Source of the DNA: Aurantibacter sp034110465
GTDB lineage: Bacteria > Bacteroidota > Bacteroidia > Flavobacteriales > Flavobacteriaceae
Direction: 5' to 3'
Assembly (NCBI GenBank): GCA_034110465.1
Contig: JAWUZD010000007.1
Span: 1-64,000, forward strand
DNA length: 64,000 bases
The position numbers and the translations under genes were made by a program. The notes beneath the pieces were generated by a model. It saw only the letters and a list, made by a program, of their open reading frames with translations. It did not search any database and was not told where the DNA came from. Of this stretch, positions 24,607 to 33,978 are shown piece after piece (the first letter of the stretch is position 1; the number at the start of each line of letters is the position of its first letter).

Positions 24607-27162
24607 TTAATTAGCACCTTCCGGTAATTGTTGCGTAAATGTGTAAGTTGCGATTGGTGGACCACCAAATAAAGAGTTAGATGGATTATTAAAAATATTA
24701 CCACTTAAAAATGGAATATCAGATCCAGCTCCTATATATATTGTTTGCCCATTCATATCAATATCTGCATTATAATACCCTAAAGAATTATAAGTTGCTA
24801 CTGGTGGACCACCAAATAATGAATTATTTGGATCGTTAAAAACTTGACTAGAAATAAAAGGAATTTCTGACTCAGCTCCGATATAGTTTAGTTTACCATC
24901 ATTATTTACATCTCCAGCCCAAAGAGCTAATACGTTTGGAGTTCCAGAAACGACTGCTTGTGCGTTTGTACCAAAAGTAATTGGAGTAGAGGTGTTAGTA
25001 AAATCTACTGTAGTTAATTGGTCTGTTAATGCGAAAACAGAATCGCTAATTACTGCTAAATGATTTCTATGTTTTATAGCAACAAAATAATTATTATGTT
25101 GAATATCAAAACTTAATTCTGATATTCCATCTAAATCAACAATATCTCCATCTTTTTGAAGTAAAGCTGACTTGCCTTTAATTATACTAGTATTATCATT
25201 TTCGTCTCTTAGTTCTATCCAAATCCAATCTACAATATCATCATTTATATTGCCTGTTCCGCTAGTTCCACCAGAATTAAATACTGATGATAAACAAGTA
25301 GCAGTATCTGTATATGGAGAAGTTGTAGGCAAATAACTTAAAGTTCTAAGATCGTCTCTCATTATATTGGTATTTGCGTTTGACAATAAAGCGCCTTGCA
25401 AAAACACTTTAGGGTTTAATTTTACTTGATTTGCAGAAGGACAACTTATATTTAAGTCGTAACTGCTTCCGCTACCATCATCTGCATCCACAACAATATA
25501 ATATGTAGTTCCAGCAATTGCATTTGAAAAAGTTGCAGAATCAGAAAATACGGTTCCTAAACAGTCTGTTGGATCACAACTACCTAGAATATAGACATCT
25601 AAATCACCAGTATAATTACTTAAAGTTACAGTTAATGTTCCGTTACCATTTGGTATAATAGTATGTATGCGTTCTGGCCCAGATTCTGTCCAAGAATTAC
25701 AGCCATAACTTTCTATATAAGAATTGGATGTTGAATCTATCCCACTGTAAGTTACACCACAAGTTAAAGGAATACTATTAGTACAATCTAGTGTTGGAGT
25801 AGTTATAGTAATAGGTATGCAAAGTGTATTGTTAGTTTCATTATCTTCCGGAATAACATTTGTCGCATCACTAAAAAGTATTATGTTGTAGTTTCCAGCT
25901 GTGGTTGTACTTGGAATTGTTAAGGCTTGAATAATAGTGTCAGAATTTGTATTAGTATTTAGACTAGAAAAATTTTGATTATTTAATATTAAATCAGAGC
26001 CATCAACACTACAATCGGAAGATAAATAATAATATAGATATGAATCATATATTGTTGTTGAAGTTCCTGTGTAGTTTTGGTTTGAAGTAATGATAATGTC
26101 ATATCCAGGAGCCAAATTATTTATATTGCTACTGGCATTATTAATATAAATATCTTCAATAGGACAAGTAACCGTTAAATCGTAACTACTTCCGCTACCA
26201 TCATCTGCATCTACAACAATATAATAAGTGGTTCCTGCAATTGCATTTATATAGGTTGCTGAAGATGAACTGACAGTTCCTAAACAATCAGAAGGGTTGC
26301 AACTTCCTAAAATATAAACGTCTAAATCTCCTGTAAAATTGCTTAAACTAGCAGTAAGCGTTCCATTAGAAGTAGGTGTAATGGTATGAATTCGTTCTGG
26401 GCCAGATTCTGTCCATGTATTACAACCATAAGTATCTACTAAAGATGTATCCGATGAACTGCTTCCATTATAAGTAACGCCACAAGTTATTGGTATGGCA
26501 CTAGAACAATCTAAACCTGTACATGTAGTTATTCCTAAATCATTTTGTAAGGAAATATAATAAGCTAAGGCAAACTTATTTCTCCAAGTATCGTCTAATA
26601 ATTTTGTAGCATCTGCAGAATCTACAAATCCAATTTCACTTAAACAACCAATAGCATTAGTTGGACTTAATACGCCTAAATGAAAATTCAAATAGGAATC
26701 GTCTTCTACCACACGTCTAGAGTTCCAATCTCCGTAGTTTACCATTTGGGTTTGAACTTCTGTAGCAAAACTTTCACAAGCTACATTTGAGGAACTACTA
26801 TTATCACACCAAAATGTTTCTGTTCCAGAACCACCGCCAGCATTACAATGAATACTTAAAAAGCGATCTGCACTCCAACTATTTGACATTGCTGCGCGTT
26901 GTGATAAAGAAGGAAAATCTCCACAATCGGATGAAGTTCGTGTTAAGTAACTAGTAACAGAAGAACAGTTTTGTAATAAGGTAGAGAGTTTATCTCCAAC
27001 ACTCATAGCAGTTAGAATTTCGGTATTACTTCTTATATTAGAAGTACAACTTTGAGTACAGTCAGAGCAATATCCGTGACCTGGATCTATAACTATTGTT
27101 TGACTAAAAGTATTGAAACAGATGAAGCAGAAGAAAAAACAGATGTAAAGGTTTAATTTCAC
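24607..27162 (-). CDS. Secreted N-acetylmuramoyl-L-alanine amidase with PPC, CARDB and dockerin-like modules
   Basis: An 851-residue exported protein: signal peptide 1-20; Amidase_3 domain about 22-212 with zinc/catalytic residues in VIDPGHG, SNTEIL, LSIHCNAGG and SEIGFVD; pre-peptidase C-terminal-like domain about 217-331; CARDB-like beta domain about 335-450; a second PPC-like domain about 455-568; and a C-terminal module about 580-851. The last has two copies of a D.N.DG...Y.GA.S..PF unit ending FGGPP.ATY, resembling calcium-binding dockerin repeats. It cleaves peptidoglycan stem peptides, probably outside the cell. Its C-terminus is almost identical to that of the gene at 28.2 kb. Its start overlaps the upstream stop by 4 nt. 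Confidence 0.88.
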   Translation of the reverse strand: MKLNLYICFFFCFICFNTFSQTIVIDPGHGYCSDCTQSCTSNIRSNTEILTAMSVGDKLSTLLQNCSSVTSYLTRTSSDCGDFPSLSQRAAMSNSWSADRFLSIHCNAGGGSGTETFWCDNSSSSNVACESFATEVQTQMVNYGDWNSRRVVEDDSYLNFHLGVLSPTNAIGCLSEIGFVDSADATKLLDDTWRNKFALAYYISLQNDLGITTCTGLDCSSAIPITCGVTYNGSSSSDTSLVDTYGCNTWTESGPERIHTITPTSNGTLTASLSNFTGDLDVYILGSCNPSDCLGTVSSSSATYINAIAGTTYYIVVDADDGSGSSYDLTVTCPIEDIYINNASSNINNLAPGYDIIITSNQNYTGTSTTIYDSYLYYYLSSDCSVDGSDLILNNQNFSSLNTNTNSDTIIQALTIPSTTTAGNYNIILFSDATNVIPEDNETNNTLCIPITITTPTLDCTNSIPLTCGVTYSGIDSTSNSYIESYGCNSWTESGPERIHTIIPNGNGTLTVTLSNYTGDLDVYILGSCDPTDCLGTVFSDSATFSNAIAGTTYYIVVDADDGSGSSYDLNISCPSANQVKLNPKVFLQGALLSNANTNIMRDDLRTLSYLPTTSPYTDTATCLSSVFNSGGTSGTGNINDDIVDWIWIELRDENDNTSIIKGKSALLQKDGDIVDLDGISELSFDIQHNNYFVAIKHRNHLAVISDSVFALTDQLTTVDFTNTSTPITFGTNAQAVVSGTPNVLALWAGDVNNDGKLNYIGAESEIPFISSQVFNDPNNSLFGGPPVATYNSLGYYNADIDMNGQTIYIGAGSDIPFLSGNIFNNPSNSLFGGPPIATYTFTQQLPEGAN

Positions 27163-28046
27163 TTAATATATTCTTTAATATTTGTCGATAAAATTCCATT
27201 TCTTTTTTCGTCACGAAACATAATTTCGGTATCGTTTTTAAATGAAGGCCAAGTTTCTATTTTATCAACAGAATGTGTTATTTGAATGGGATCATCAGTT
27301 ATATGATATAAATATAGTTCTGATCCAGTAGTTTGATGTCCGTCTACTGAAGTGTCAATAAAACCAATAATTTGTTTACTGTTAGGATGCCAACTTGTAG
27401 CAATGCCTTTACCTAATTTTTTTATAAACTCTCCAGATGTTGTAAATAAATAAATAAAAGAGCCTTTATGAGCTATAATATATTTGTTGTTTGGAGAAAC
27501 TTCAATATTATAATAATTTCCTTTTTCGCTAGAAATAGGCCATTCTGTATTTTTAAACTTTGCTTTTACGGCTAAGGTTTTATCATCTAAGTAATAAATG
27601 GTATCACTAATTTTTAATGCTTTTAGAGTAGTATGTTTTGGTAGGTTCTTAAGCTCTTTTTTTTCTAGAGTTTTTGTGTTTAATTTAATTATTTTGGTTT
27701 TATAATCTATTGTTTTTTCTTTAAAGTAAATATGTATTCCGTCTTTAGACCATGCAAAGTTATTACCTACATTTGGAGTGTTGTAAATAAGTTTTGGAAT
27801 ACGGCTATTATTTTCAGAAAACATAAAAAGTTTATCGCCTTCTGTACTACTTAGAACAATATTACTATTTGTATTATTCGCTAAAGGTTTAGAAAAGTTT
27901 CCTAAAATAGAAAATAGTTTATGATTGTCAGTTTTTTCTATGGCTACTTTTACTTCAGAAACAACTTCAGTTATGGGACTTATCTCATTATGATCTTTAC
28001 AGGCAAGAAAAATAATAGGAACTAATAAGATGTAAATTTTATTCAT
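27159..28046 (-). CDS. Beta-propeller (TolB/PD40-like) lipoprotein
   Basis: A 295-residue predicted lipoprotein: signal MNKIYILLVPIIFLAC with lipobox Cys16, then repeating strands such as GNNFAWSKDGIHIYFK, YYNIEVSPNNKYIIAHKG and GIATSWHPNSKQIIGF, the WSxDG/SPN pattern of TolB-type propellers. It overlaps the amidase start by 4 nt (ATGA), so the two are translationally coupled and probably act together at the cell envelope. No catalytic motif is visible. Confidence 0.75.
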   Translation of the reverse strand: MNKIYILLVPIIFLACKDHNEISPITEVVSEVKVAIEKTDNHKLFSILGNFSKPLANNTNSNIVLSSTEGDKLFMFSENNSRIPKLIYNTPNVGNNFAWSKDGIHIYFKEKTIDYKTKIIKLNTKTLEKKELKNLPKHTTLKALKISDTIYYLDDKTLAVKAKFKNTEWPISSEKGNYYNIEVSPNNKYIIAHKGSFIYLFTTSGEFIKKLGKGIATSWHPNSKQIIGFIDTSVDGHQTTGSELYLYHITDDPIQITHSVDKIETWPSFKNDTEIMFRDEKRNGILSTNIKEYIK

Positions 28047-28161
28047 AAGTTTTGGGTAATAGTATAAAATGTTAATATACAGAATATTTTGAAAAGATAG
28101 AACAGCTCTAAAAAAAACTTCTTGTACTATAAAGTAATTATAATTACCTATAGTATAAGCT

Positions 28162-28203
28162 ACAAGAAAAGCCTCTAAATTTTAATTTAGAGGCTTTTCT
28201 TGT
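28162..28203 (-). terminator. Perfect 20-bp palindrome, terminator of the 28.2-29.6 kb gene
   Basis: Arms 28162-28181 and 28184-28203 are perfect complements around a 2-nt centre, with GC-rich cores (gcctc/gaggc) and T-rich ends on both strands. It lies 35 nt after the stop of the leftward gene and 115 nt upstream of the lipoprotein start. It is best read as a terminator separating the two - strand units. Confidence 0.75.
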
Positions 28204-28237
28204 GTAAATCTATTAAATTTATAAAGTAATTATCAAT

Positions 28238-29599
28238 TTAAGGTATCTGTTGTATAAATGTATAAGTTGCGGTTGGTGGGCCACCAAATAAAGAGTTAGA
28301 AGGATTATTAAAAATATTACCACTTAAAAATGGAATGTCAGAGCCTGCTCCTATATATATTGTTTGTCCATTCATATCAATATCTGCACTGTAATAACCT
28401 AAAGAACTATAAGTAGCAACTGGAGGACCGCCAAATAAAGAATTATTTGGATCGTTAAAAACTTGACTAGAAATAAAAGGAATTTCTGACTCAGCTCCGA
28501 TATAGTTTAATTTACCGTCATTATTTACATCTCCAGCCCACATAGCAACTAATCCAGGTGAAACCTCATAAGATGTCTGAGCATTAGACCCGTAAGTTAT
28601 TTGGTTGTTATAGTCTGAAAAATCTATAGTAGTTGTTGAATTAGATAGTGAAAGCGAATTTAAACTTAAGATTTCTAAATGATTTCTATGGTTTATTGAT
28701 ACGAAATAATCATCTACTGGTGCTAGAATGTTAAGATTTGAAATGCCATCTTCTGCATCAACTATATCGCCATCTCTTTGTAATAGTGCAGATTTGCTGT
28801 ATAGTATAGTTGTATTATCATTTTTATCAATTAAGCTAACATATACCCAATCAACTATTGCATTATTTCCAGTAGTAGTAAATATATTAGAATTACAAGT
28901 TAAATTATCTTGGTATGGACTAGTTGTTGGTAGAATATTAGCAGCTCTTAGGTCATCACGCATTAGGCTTTCTTCTCCAACGTTTGGAGTAAAAGAAGCA
29001 CCTTGTAAGAATACTTTAGCTGATAAAATTAGGTTTGGAATATTCATAGGAGAAGTAACTTTAAAATCATCCACTAATAATAAATTACCAAAAGTTCCAC
29101 TATTATTATAATGTCGAATTATTATACCAACATTTTTTCCTGCAAAACTAGTTGGAATTGAAGCTGTTATTATCTCTGATGAAGAAGATTGATTTGCACT
29201 TGTATTAATAATTTCTGTTGCAGAAGTATAAATACCAGTTGGGTTAATACTGGAGTCGTAAATATAAACTGCATAATTTTCTTGAGTGAATGGTGCTCCT
29301 ATGGCATTACCAATTCTCATTTCGAAATTTAAAGTAGTTAAAGATGAGTTAATATTAAAAGTTGGAGATTTTAAAAGATTGTTAGGTGTTTTACTATTTG
29401 CATCAGAAAAAAACACAGTTCCATTAAAGCCAAAACCACCATTATTTCCACTATCATCTATTTGCCAATCACTTCCATCATTATCAACATCTTCAAATGT
29501 CCAGTTTGCAAAATCTTCACTGTTTGATATCCAAATATCTGTTTGAGAAATACAAAGAGTTGAAATTAATATTGTAATAATAAATACTACTGCTTTCAT
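28238..29599 (-). CDS. Secreted protein with jelly-roll domain and dockerin-like C-terminal module
   Basis: A 453-residue exported protein: signal peptide MKAVVFIITILISTLCISQ; an N-terminal adhesion-type jelly-roll region (about 20-190, with WTFEDVDNDGSDW and LLLVDDFKV as in MAM/cleaved-adhesin domains); and a C-terminal module of about 260 residues (KVFLQGA, MRDDLR, LPTTSPY, DVNNDGKLNYIGAESEIPF) shared with the amidase at 24.6 kb. It ends FIQQIP. No enzymatic motif. Probably a surface or extracellular binding protein; the sorting route is uncertain because no standard T9SS type A tail is seen. Confidence 0.8.
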   Translation of the reverse strand: MKAVVFIITILISTLCISQTDIWISNSEDFANWTFEDVDNDGSDWQIDDSGNNGGFGFNGTVFFSDANSKTPNNLLKSPTFNINSSLTTLNFEMRIGNAIGAPFTQENYAVYIYDSSINPTGIYTSATEIINTSANQSSSSEIITASIPTSFAGKNVGIIIRHYNNSGTFGNLLLVDDFKVTSPMNIPNLILSAKVFLQGASFTPNVGEESLMRDDLRAANILPTTSPYQDNLTCNSNIFTTTGNNAIVDWVYVSLIDKNDNTTILYSKSALLQRDGDIVDAEDGISNLNILAPVDDYFVSINHRNHLEILSLNSLSLSNSTTTIDFSDYNNQITYGSNAQTSYEVSPGLVAMWAGDVNNDGKLNYIGAESEIPFISSQVFNDPNNSLFGGPPVATYSSLGYYSADIDMNGQTIYIGAGSDIPFLSGNIFNNPSNSLFGGPPTATYTFIQQIP

Positions 29600-29627
29600 A
29601 ATAAATTTTATGTTTATAAATTTCTTG

Positions 29628-29635
29628 CAAAACTA
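29628..29635 (-). promoter_or_regulatory. Possible -7 box of the 28.2-29.6 kb gene
   Basis: On the - strand the sequence is TAGTTTTG (TAnnTTTG), 28 nt before the ATG. No -33 TTG at the right distance. The rest of the 29600-29888 gap is AT-rich with no recognisable gene. Confidence 0.35.
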
Positions 29636-29888
29636 ACTTTAGTATATTTATTAAAAATGTTAATTTATGTACAGATTTAAGGAAAATTGTCTAATAATAG
29701 AGAATTTGTACATTGAAAAAAATAATAAATACTTCAGTAAAATTATTTAAAGTAAAAGTCAAGGCTAAGTTTTGTTTTTACTGACTAGTATTTGAGAATT
29801 AATGATTCAATTGTTTATAATTAATCACTAATCCATCTAAAGAAGCGCATCACAATTTGTATTTTTACAATTCAAAAATTACAGAACA

Positions 29889-32234
29889 TTGGAAAAATAT
29901 TTAAGTCAGCTAAACGAAGCGCAATACGCACCAACGGTACAAATTAATGGACCTATGATTGTTATAGCAGGTGCAGGTTCCGGAAAAACACGCGTATTAA
30001 CTTATCGTATGGCCTATTTAATGCATAAAGGAGTAGACTCGTTTAATATTTTAGCATTAACATTTACTAATAAAGCGGCACGAGAAATGAAAGCTCGTAT
30101 TGGTCAGATTGTCGGAGAAAGTGAAGCTAAAAACTTATGGATGGGAACATTTCACTCTGTTTTTGCTCGTATTCTTAGAGTTGAAGGTCATCATCTAGGG
30201 TTTCCAAGTAATTTTACTATTTATGATACACAAGATTCTCAGAAATTAATGGGAGCAATCATTAAAGAAAAAGGCTTAGACAAAGATATTTATAAAACCA
30301 AGCAGATTTATTCTCGTATTTCTTCATTTAAAAACAATTTAGTTACCGTAAAGTCTTATTATAAAAATCCAGATTTAATGGAAGCTGATGCTATGGCAAG
30401 GCGACCAAAAATTGGAGAAATTTATCAAGAATATGTAGATAGATGTTTTAAAGCTGGCGCAATGGATTTTGATGATTTATTGTTAAGAACTAACGAGCTT
30501 TTAACACGTTTTCCTCAAGTATTAGCAAAGTATCAAAATAAATTTAAATATATATTGGTGGACGAGTATCAAGATACAAATCACTCACAATATTTAATTG
30601 TTAGAGCTTTAGCGGATAAGTTTCAGAATATTTGTGTGGTTGGAGACGATGCGCAAAGTATTTACGCCTTTCGAGGTGCTAATATTAGTAATATTTTAAA
30701 TTTTCAAAAAGATTATGACGATGTTAAAGAATACAGATTAGAACAAAATTACCGTTCTACTAAAAATATTGTAAACGCTGCAAATTCAGTTATTGAAAAG
30801 AATCAAACCAAACTAGAAAAGATAGTTTGGACTTCTAATGATGAAGGCGGAAAAGTGAAAGTACATAGAAGTTTAACAGATGGAGATGAAGGTCGTTTTG
30901 TGGCAAGTACCATTTGGGAAACAAAAATGAATCACCAAATGCAGAATAGTGAATTTGCTATTTTGTATAGAACCAATTCACAATCTCGAGCAATGGAAGA
31001 CGCATTGCGTAAACGTGATATTCCCTATCGTATTTATGGAGGATTATCTTTCTATCAGCGTAAAGAAATTAAAGATGTTCTGTCTTATTTAAGATTAATT
31101 ATTAATCCTAAAGATGAAGAAGCTTTAAAACGTGTAATTAATTATCCTGCCAGAGGAATTGGACAAACTACGGTAGATAGATTAACGGTTGCCGCAAATG
31201 GTTATAAGCGTTCTATTTTTGAAGTGGTTCAGAATATAGACAAAGTAGATATTGGAATTAATTCTGGTGCTAAAAAGAAATTAAACGAGTTTGCTTTGTT
31301 AATTGAATCGTTTCAGGTTATGAATCAAACTGCAACAGCTTTCGAGCTTGCAGAACATATTGTAAGAGCAACAGGTTTAGTTAAAGAAATTAATAAAGAC
31401 GGCACACCAGAAGGCGTAGCAAAGTTAGAAAATGTTGAAGAGCTTTTAAATGGTATAAAAGATTTTGTTGAAGGACAAGAAGAGGTTGTAGATTCTAGAG
31501 GAAGTTTAGCAGAATTCTTAGAAGATGTTGCTTTAGCAACAGATTTAGACAACGATAAAGGTTCTGAAGATGCGGTAGCTTTAATGACGATTCACTTATC
31601 TAAAGGATTAGAGTTTAGTCATTTATTTGTAGTAGGATTAGAGGAAGATTTATTTCCAAGTGCTATGAGTATGAATACGCGTGCAGAACTTGAAGAAGAA
31701 AGACGTTTGTTCTATGTTGCATTAACAAGAGCTGAAAAACAAGCCTATTTAACCTATGCATTATCTCGTTACCGTTGGGGAAAATTAGTAGATTCTGAGC
31801 CAAGTCGTTTTATTGAAGAAATAGACGAGCAATATTTAGAATATATTACACCAAAAGAAGAAATGCGCATTAATCCAATGTTATCTGCAGATATTTTTGG
31901 AGATACACCACCAAATAAAATTAGATTTAAAAAAGCGGTAACACCTCAGTTTAAAAAGAAAACGGATAAGTCTGCTCCAGAGAAATTTCAAGTATCTACG
32001 CCTAAAAACCTTAAAAAGGTAAGTGCGGTTGCTTCAGAAGCTTCTAATGAAGGTGCAAGCTTATTTAGTACAGATTTAGTTATGGGGTCTATAGTATCTC
32101 ATATGAGATTTGGAAAAGGACAAGTACTATCAATAGAAGGAAAAGGAAGCGACTTAAAAGCTGAAATTAAGTTTGATGTTGGTGGTGTTAAAAAATTATT
32201 ACTACGTTTTGCAAAACTGACTATTATTGGTTAG
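29889..32234 (+). CDS. UvrD/PcrA-type ATP-dependent DNA helicase
   Basis: A 781-residue superfamily 1 helicase. Walker A GAGSGKT is at residues 28-34, Walker B is VDEYQDTNHSQY, motif III is VGDDAQSIYAFRGA, motif V/VI includes MTIHLSKGLEF and EERRLFYVALTRAE. The C-terminal tail GSIVSHMRFGKGQVLSIEG is the Tudor-like domain typical of PcrA/UvrD that contacts RNA polymerase. It unwinds DNA in excision repair. A TTG start is used: the first ATG (residue 23) falls inside the nucleotide-binding domain, just before Walker A. Confidence 0.95.
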   Translation: MEKYLSQLNEAQYAPTVQINGPMIVIAGAGSGKTRVLTYRMAYLMHKGVDSFNILALTFTNKAAREMKARIGQIVGESEAKNLWMGTFHSVFARILRVEGHHLGFPSNFTIYDTQDSQKLMGAIIKEKGLDKDIYKTKQIYSRISSFKNNLVTVKSYYKNPDLMEADAMARRPKIGEIYQEYVDRCFKAGAMDFDDLLLRTNELLTRFPQVLAKYQNKFKYILVDEYQDTNHSQYLIVRALADKFQNICVVGDDAQSIYAFRGANISNILNFQKDYDDVKEYRLEQNYRSTKNIVNAANSVIEKNQTKLEKIVWTSNDEGGKVKVHRSLTDGDEGRFVASTIWETKMNHQMQNSEFAILYRTNSQSRAMEDALRKRDIPYRIYGGLSFYQRKEIKDVLSYLRLIINPKDEEALKRVINYPARGIGQTTVDRLTVAANGYKRSIFEVVQNIDKVDIGINSGAKKKLNEFALLIESFQVMNQTATAFELAEHIVRATGLVKEINKDGTPEGVAKLENVEELLNGIKDFVEGQEEVVDSRGSLAEFLEDVALATDLDNDKGSEDAVALMTIHLSKGLEFSHLFVVGLEEDLFPSAMSMNTRAELEEERRLFYVALTRAEKQAYLTYALSRYRWGKLVDSEPSRFIEEIDEQYLEYITPKEEMRINPMLSADIFGDTPPNKIRFKKAVTPQFKKKTDKSAPEKFQVSTPKNLKKVSAVASEASNEGASLFSTDLVMGSIVSHMRFGKGQVLSIEGKGSDLKAEIKFDVGGVKKLLLRFAKLTIIG

Positions 32235-32252
32235 TTTTAATATTATAAAACT

Positions 32253-32876
32253 ATGGCAGAGTTAATTAAACTTTACGAAGAAAACCCAAATCCTAGAGAT
32301 ATAAAACGTGTGGTAGATGTTTTAAAAAAAGGTGGTTTGGTTATTTATCCAACAGACACAGTTTATGGTTTAGGTTGCGATATCACCAATAATAAAGCTC
32401 TAGAGCGTTTAGCTCGTGTAAAAGGTATTAAGTTAGAGAAAGCTAATTGGTCTTTTATTTGTCACGATTTAAGTAATATTAGCGACTATACCAAGCAAAT
32501 AGAATCATCTACTTTTAAGGTGTTAAAAAAGGCTTTACCAGGACCATATACTTTTATTTTACCAGGTTCTAAAAGTTTACCTAACGTTTTTAAAAAGAAA
32601 AAACAAGTGGGTATTCGTGTACCAGATAATAATATAACCTTAGAGTTGGTTAGAGCTTTAGGAAATCCAATAGTGTCTACATCTATTAGAGATGAAGACG
32701 AAATTTTAGAATACACCACAGATCCAGAACTAATTCTTGAGAAATGGCATAAGTTAGTAGACATAGTTATAGATGGTGGCTATGGAGATAACCAAGCTTC
32801 TACTATTTTAGATTTTACTAATGGCGATGTTGAGGTTATAAGAGAAGGAAAAGGTTCTCTAGATATTTTGAAATAG
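32253..32876 (+). CDS. L-threonylcarbamoyladenylate synthase family (Sua5/YciO/YrdC)
   Basis: A 207-residue YrdC-fold protein. Signature segments are VIYPTDTVYGLGCDITNN (about 30-47), the LPGPYTFIL motif near residue 94 and the C-terminal STILDFTNGDVEVIREGKG. It resembles the YciO-type short proteins as well as TsaC; the enzyme would make the threonylcarbamoyl-AMP used for t6A at tRNA position 37. It starts 18 nt after the helicase gene. Confidence 0.88.
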   Translation: MAELIKLYEENPNPRDIKRVVDVLKKGGLVIYPTDTVYGLGCDITNNKALERLARVKGIKLEKANWSFICHDLSNISDYTKQIESSTFKVLKKALPGPYTFILPGSKSLPNVFKKKKQVGIRVPDNNITLELVRALGNPIVSTSIRDEDEILEYTTDPELILEKWHKLVDIVIDGGYGDNQASTILDFTNGDVEVIREGKGSLDILK

Positions 32877-32916
32877 TAAATTACAATTATTAATATTACA
32901 GTCCGTTTTTAGTCTT

Positions 32917-33978
32917 ATGAATGACGTTAAAATAACCCATAAAAAAGCAACTTATCCAGTCTCAGATAAGTTACATAAATATTTGCAAGAATATAATAGA
33001 AATATTCGATTGCCTATTTTTTATGATGATTTACTGCGTTTTGAAGGTTCTTTTGTGGTTTATGATAAGGATGATAATGATACACTTTGGATTAGAGTGT
33101 ATTATAATCAATTCGAAAGAGAAGAAATAGATTTAAGTTTAAAACGAATATACTCAGCTTTAAATTCCGATGGAAATGATGTGGTTACAAAGTATCTAAA
33201 TGTAGATGCTATAGATTTCTGCACCTTTGGAAATTCTAAGCCTTTCCGTATAAAGATTAGAAATATTCTAAACGATAATTATACGTATTTCTATGTAAAA
33301 ACAGCAGATGCTTCTAGGATTTACGGTTTAGAATTAGAGCAAATGTTATCTCCAGACCAACTTAATTTTCTAGTTTATAAAGACACTTTAATAGAAGAGC
33401 ATATTGCAGGAATTCCAGGAGACGAGTTTATTAAAAACCATTTGGACGACTGTATTCCCTCAGAAAAAACACAAATAGCAAAAGAGTTTGTTAAGTTTAA
33501 CGAGCGTTGTTTAATTCGTTTGTTAGGAGATATGCGATCTTATAATTACGTTATTGTGCCAACTCATGATTTTGATCACGTAGTCTATAAAATTAGAGCT
33601 ATAGATTTTGACCAGCAATGTTACGAAGGGAAATTAAGAGTGTATAGGCCACAGTTTTTTAAGGAAAACTTAAAAATGGTAGATTTAGTTAAAGAAAAAA
33701 TGGGTGAGGAGTCTATAGAGCAATATCAAATCGAAGAACGTTCTATAGTTGCAAAACGTATGATTAGTTATAAAAAGCGTTTAAATAAGCTTTTAAATTG
33801 TATGAAAAACGATACCATTTCTACTCAGGAACATATGGAGCAGTTGCGAGAAGAAGTTTATAATTTTACTTTAGATTTAGAGTTTCGAAAAAGTAATAAT
33901 ATGGGCGAAATTGTTACAAATGTTTTAGAGTTTGTAAAACGTAATTACGAAGATGTAAATATGAAGAATTTTAGTTAG
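32917..33978 (+). CDS. Unrecognised protein with a kinase-like catalytic loop
   Basis: A 353-residue soluble protein with no signal peptide. I do not recognise its family. The middle part has L-G-D205-MRSY-N210 followed by A-I-D230-F-D232, the spacing of the GDxxxxN catalytic loop and DFG-like (IDFD) metal motif of protein-kinase-like folds such as aminoglycoside kinases and HipA. The region after it is helical and charged (about 240-350). A classical glycine-rich loop is not evident. It follows the Sua5-like gene by 40 nt on the same strand. The kinase idea is an inference from motif spacing. Confidence 0.7.
   Translation: MNDVKITHKKATYPVSDKLHKYLQEYNRNIRLPIFYDDLLRFEGSFVVYDKDDNDTLWIRVYYNQFEREEIDLSLKRIYSALNSDGNDVVTKYLNVDAIDFCTFGNSKPFRIKIRNILNDNYTYFYVKTADASRIYGLELEQMLSPDQLNFLVYKDTLIEEHIAGIPGDEFIKNHLDDCIPSEKTQIAKEFVKFNERCLIRLLGDMRSYNYVIVPTHDFDHVVYKIRAIDFDQQCYEGKLRVYRPQFFKENLKMVDLVKEKMGEESIEQYQIEERSIVAKRMISYKKRLNKLLNCMKNDTISTQEHMEQLREEVYNFTLDLEFRKSNNMGEIVTNVLEFVKRNYEDVNMKNFS

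Noticed and set aside
28728..29546. Two long + strand frames opposite the secreted jelly-roll gene
   Set aside because: They are antisense shadows of a gene with signal peptide and conserved module; their translations show no domain or start context.
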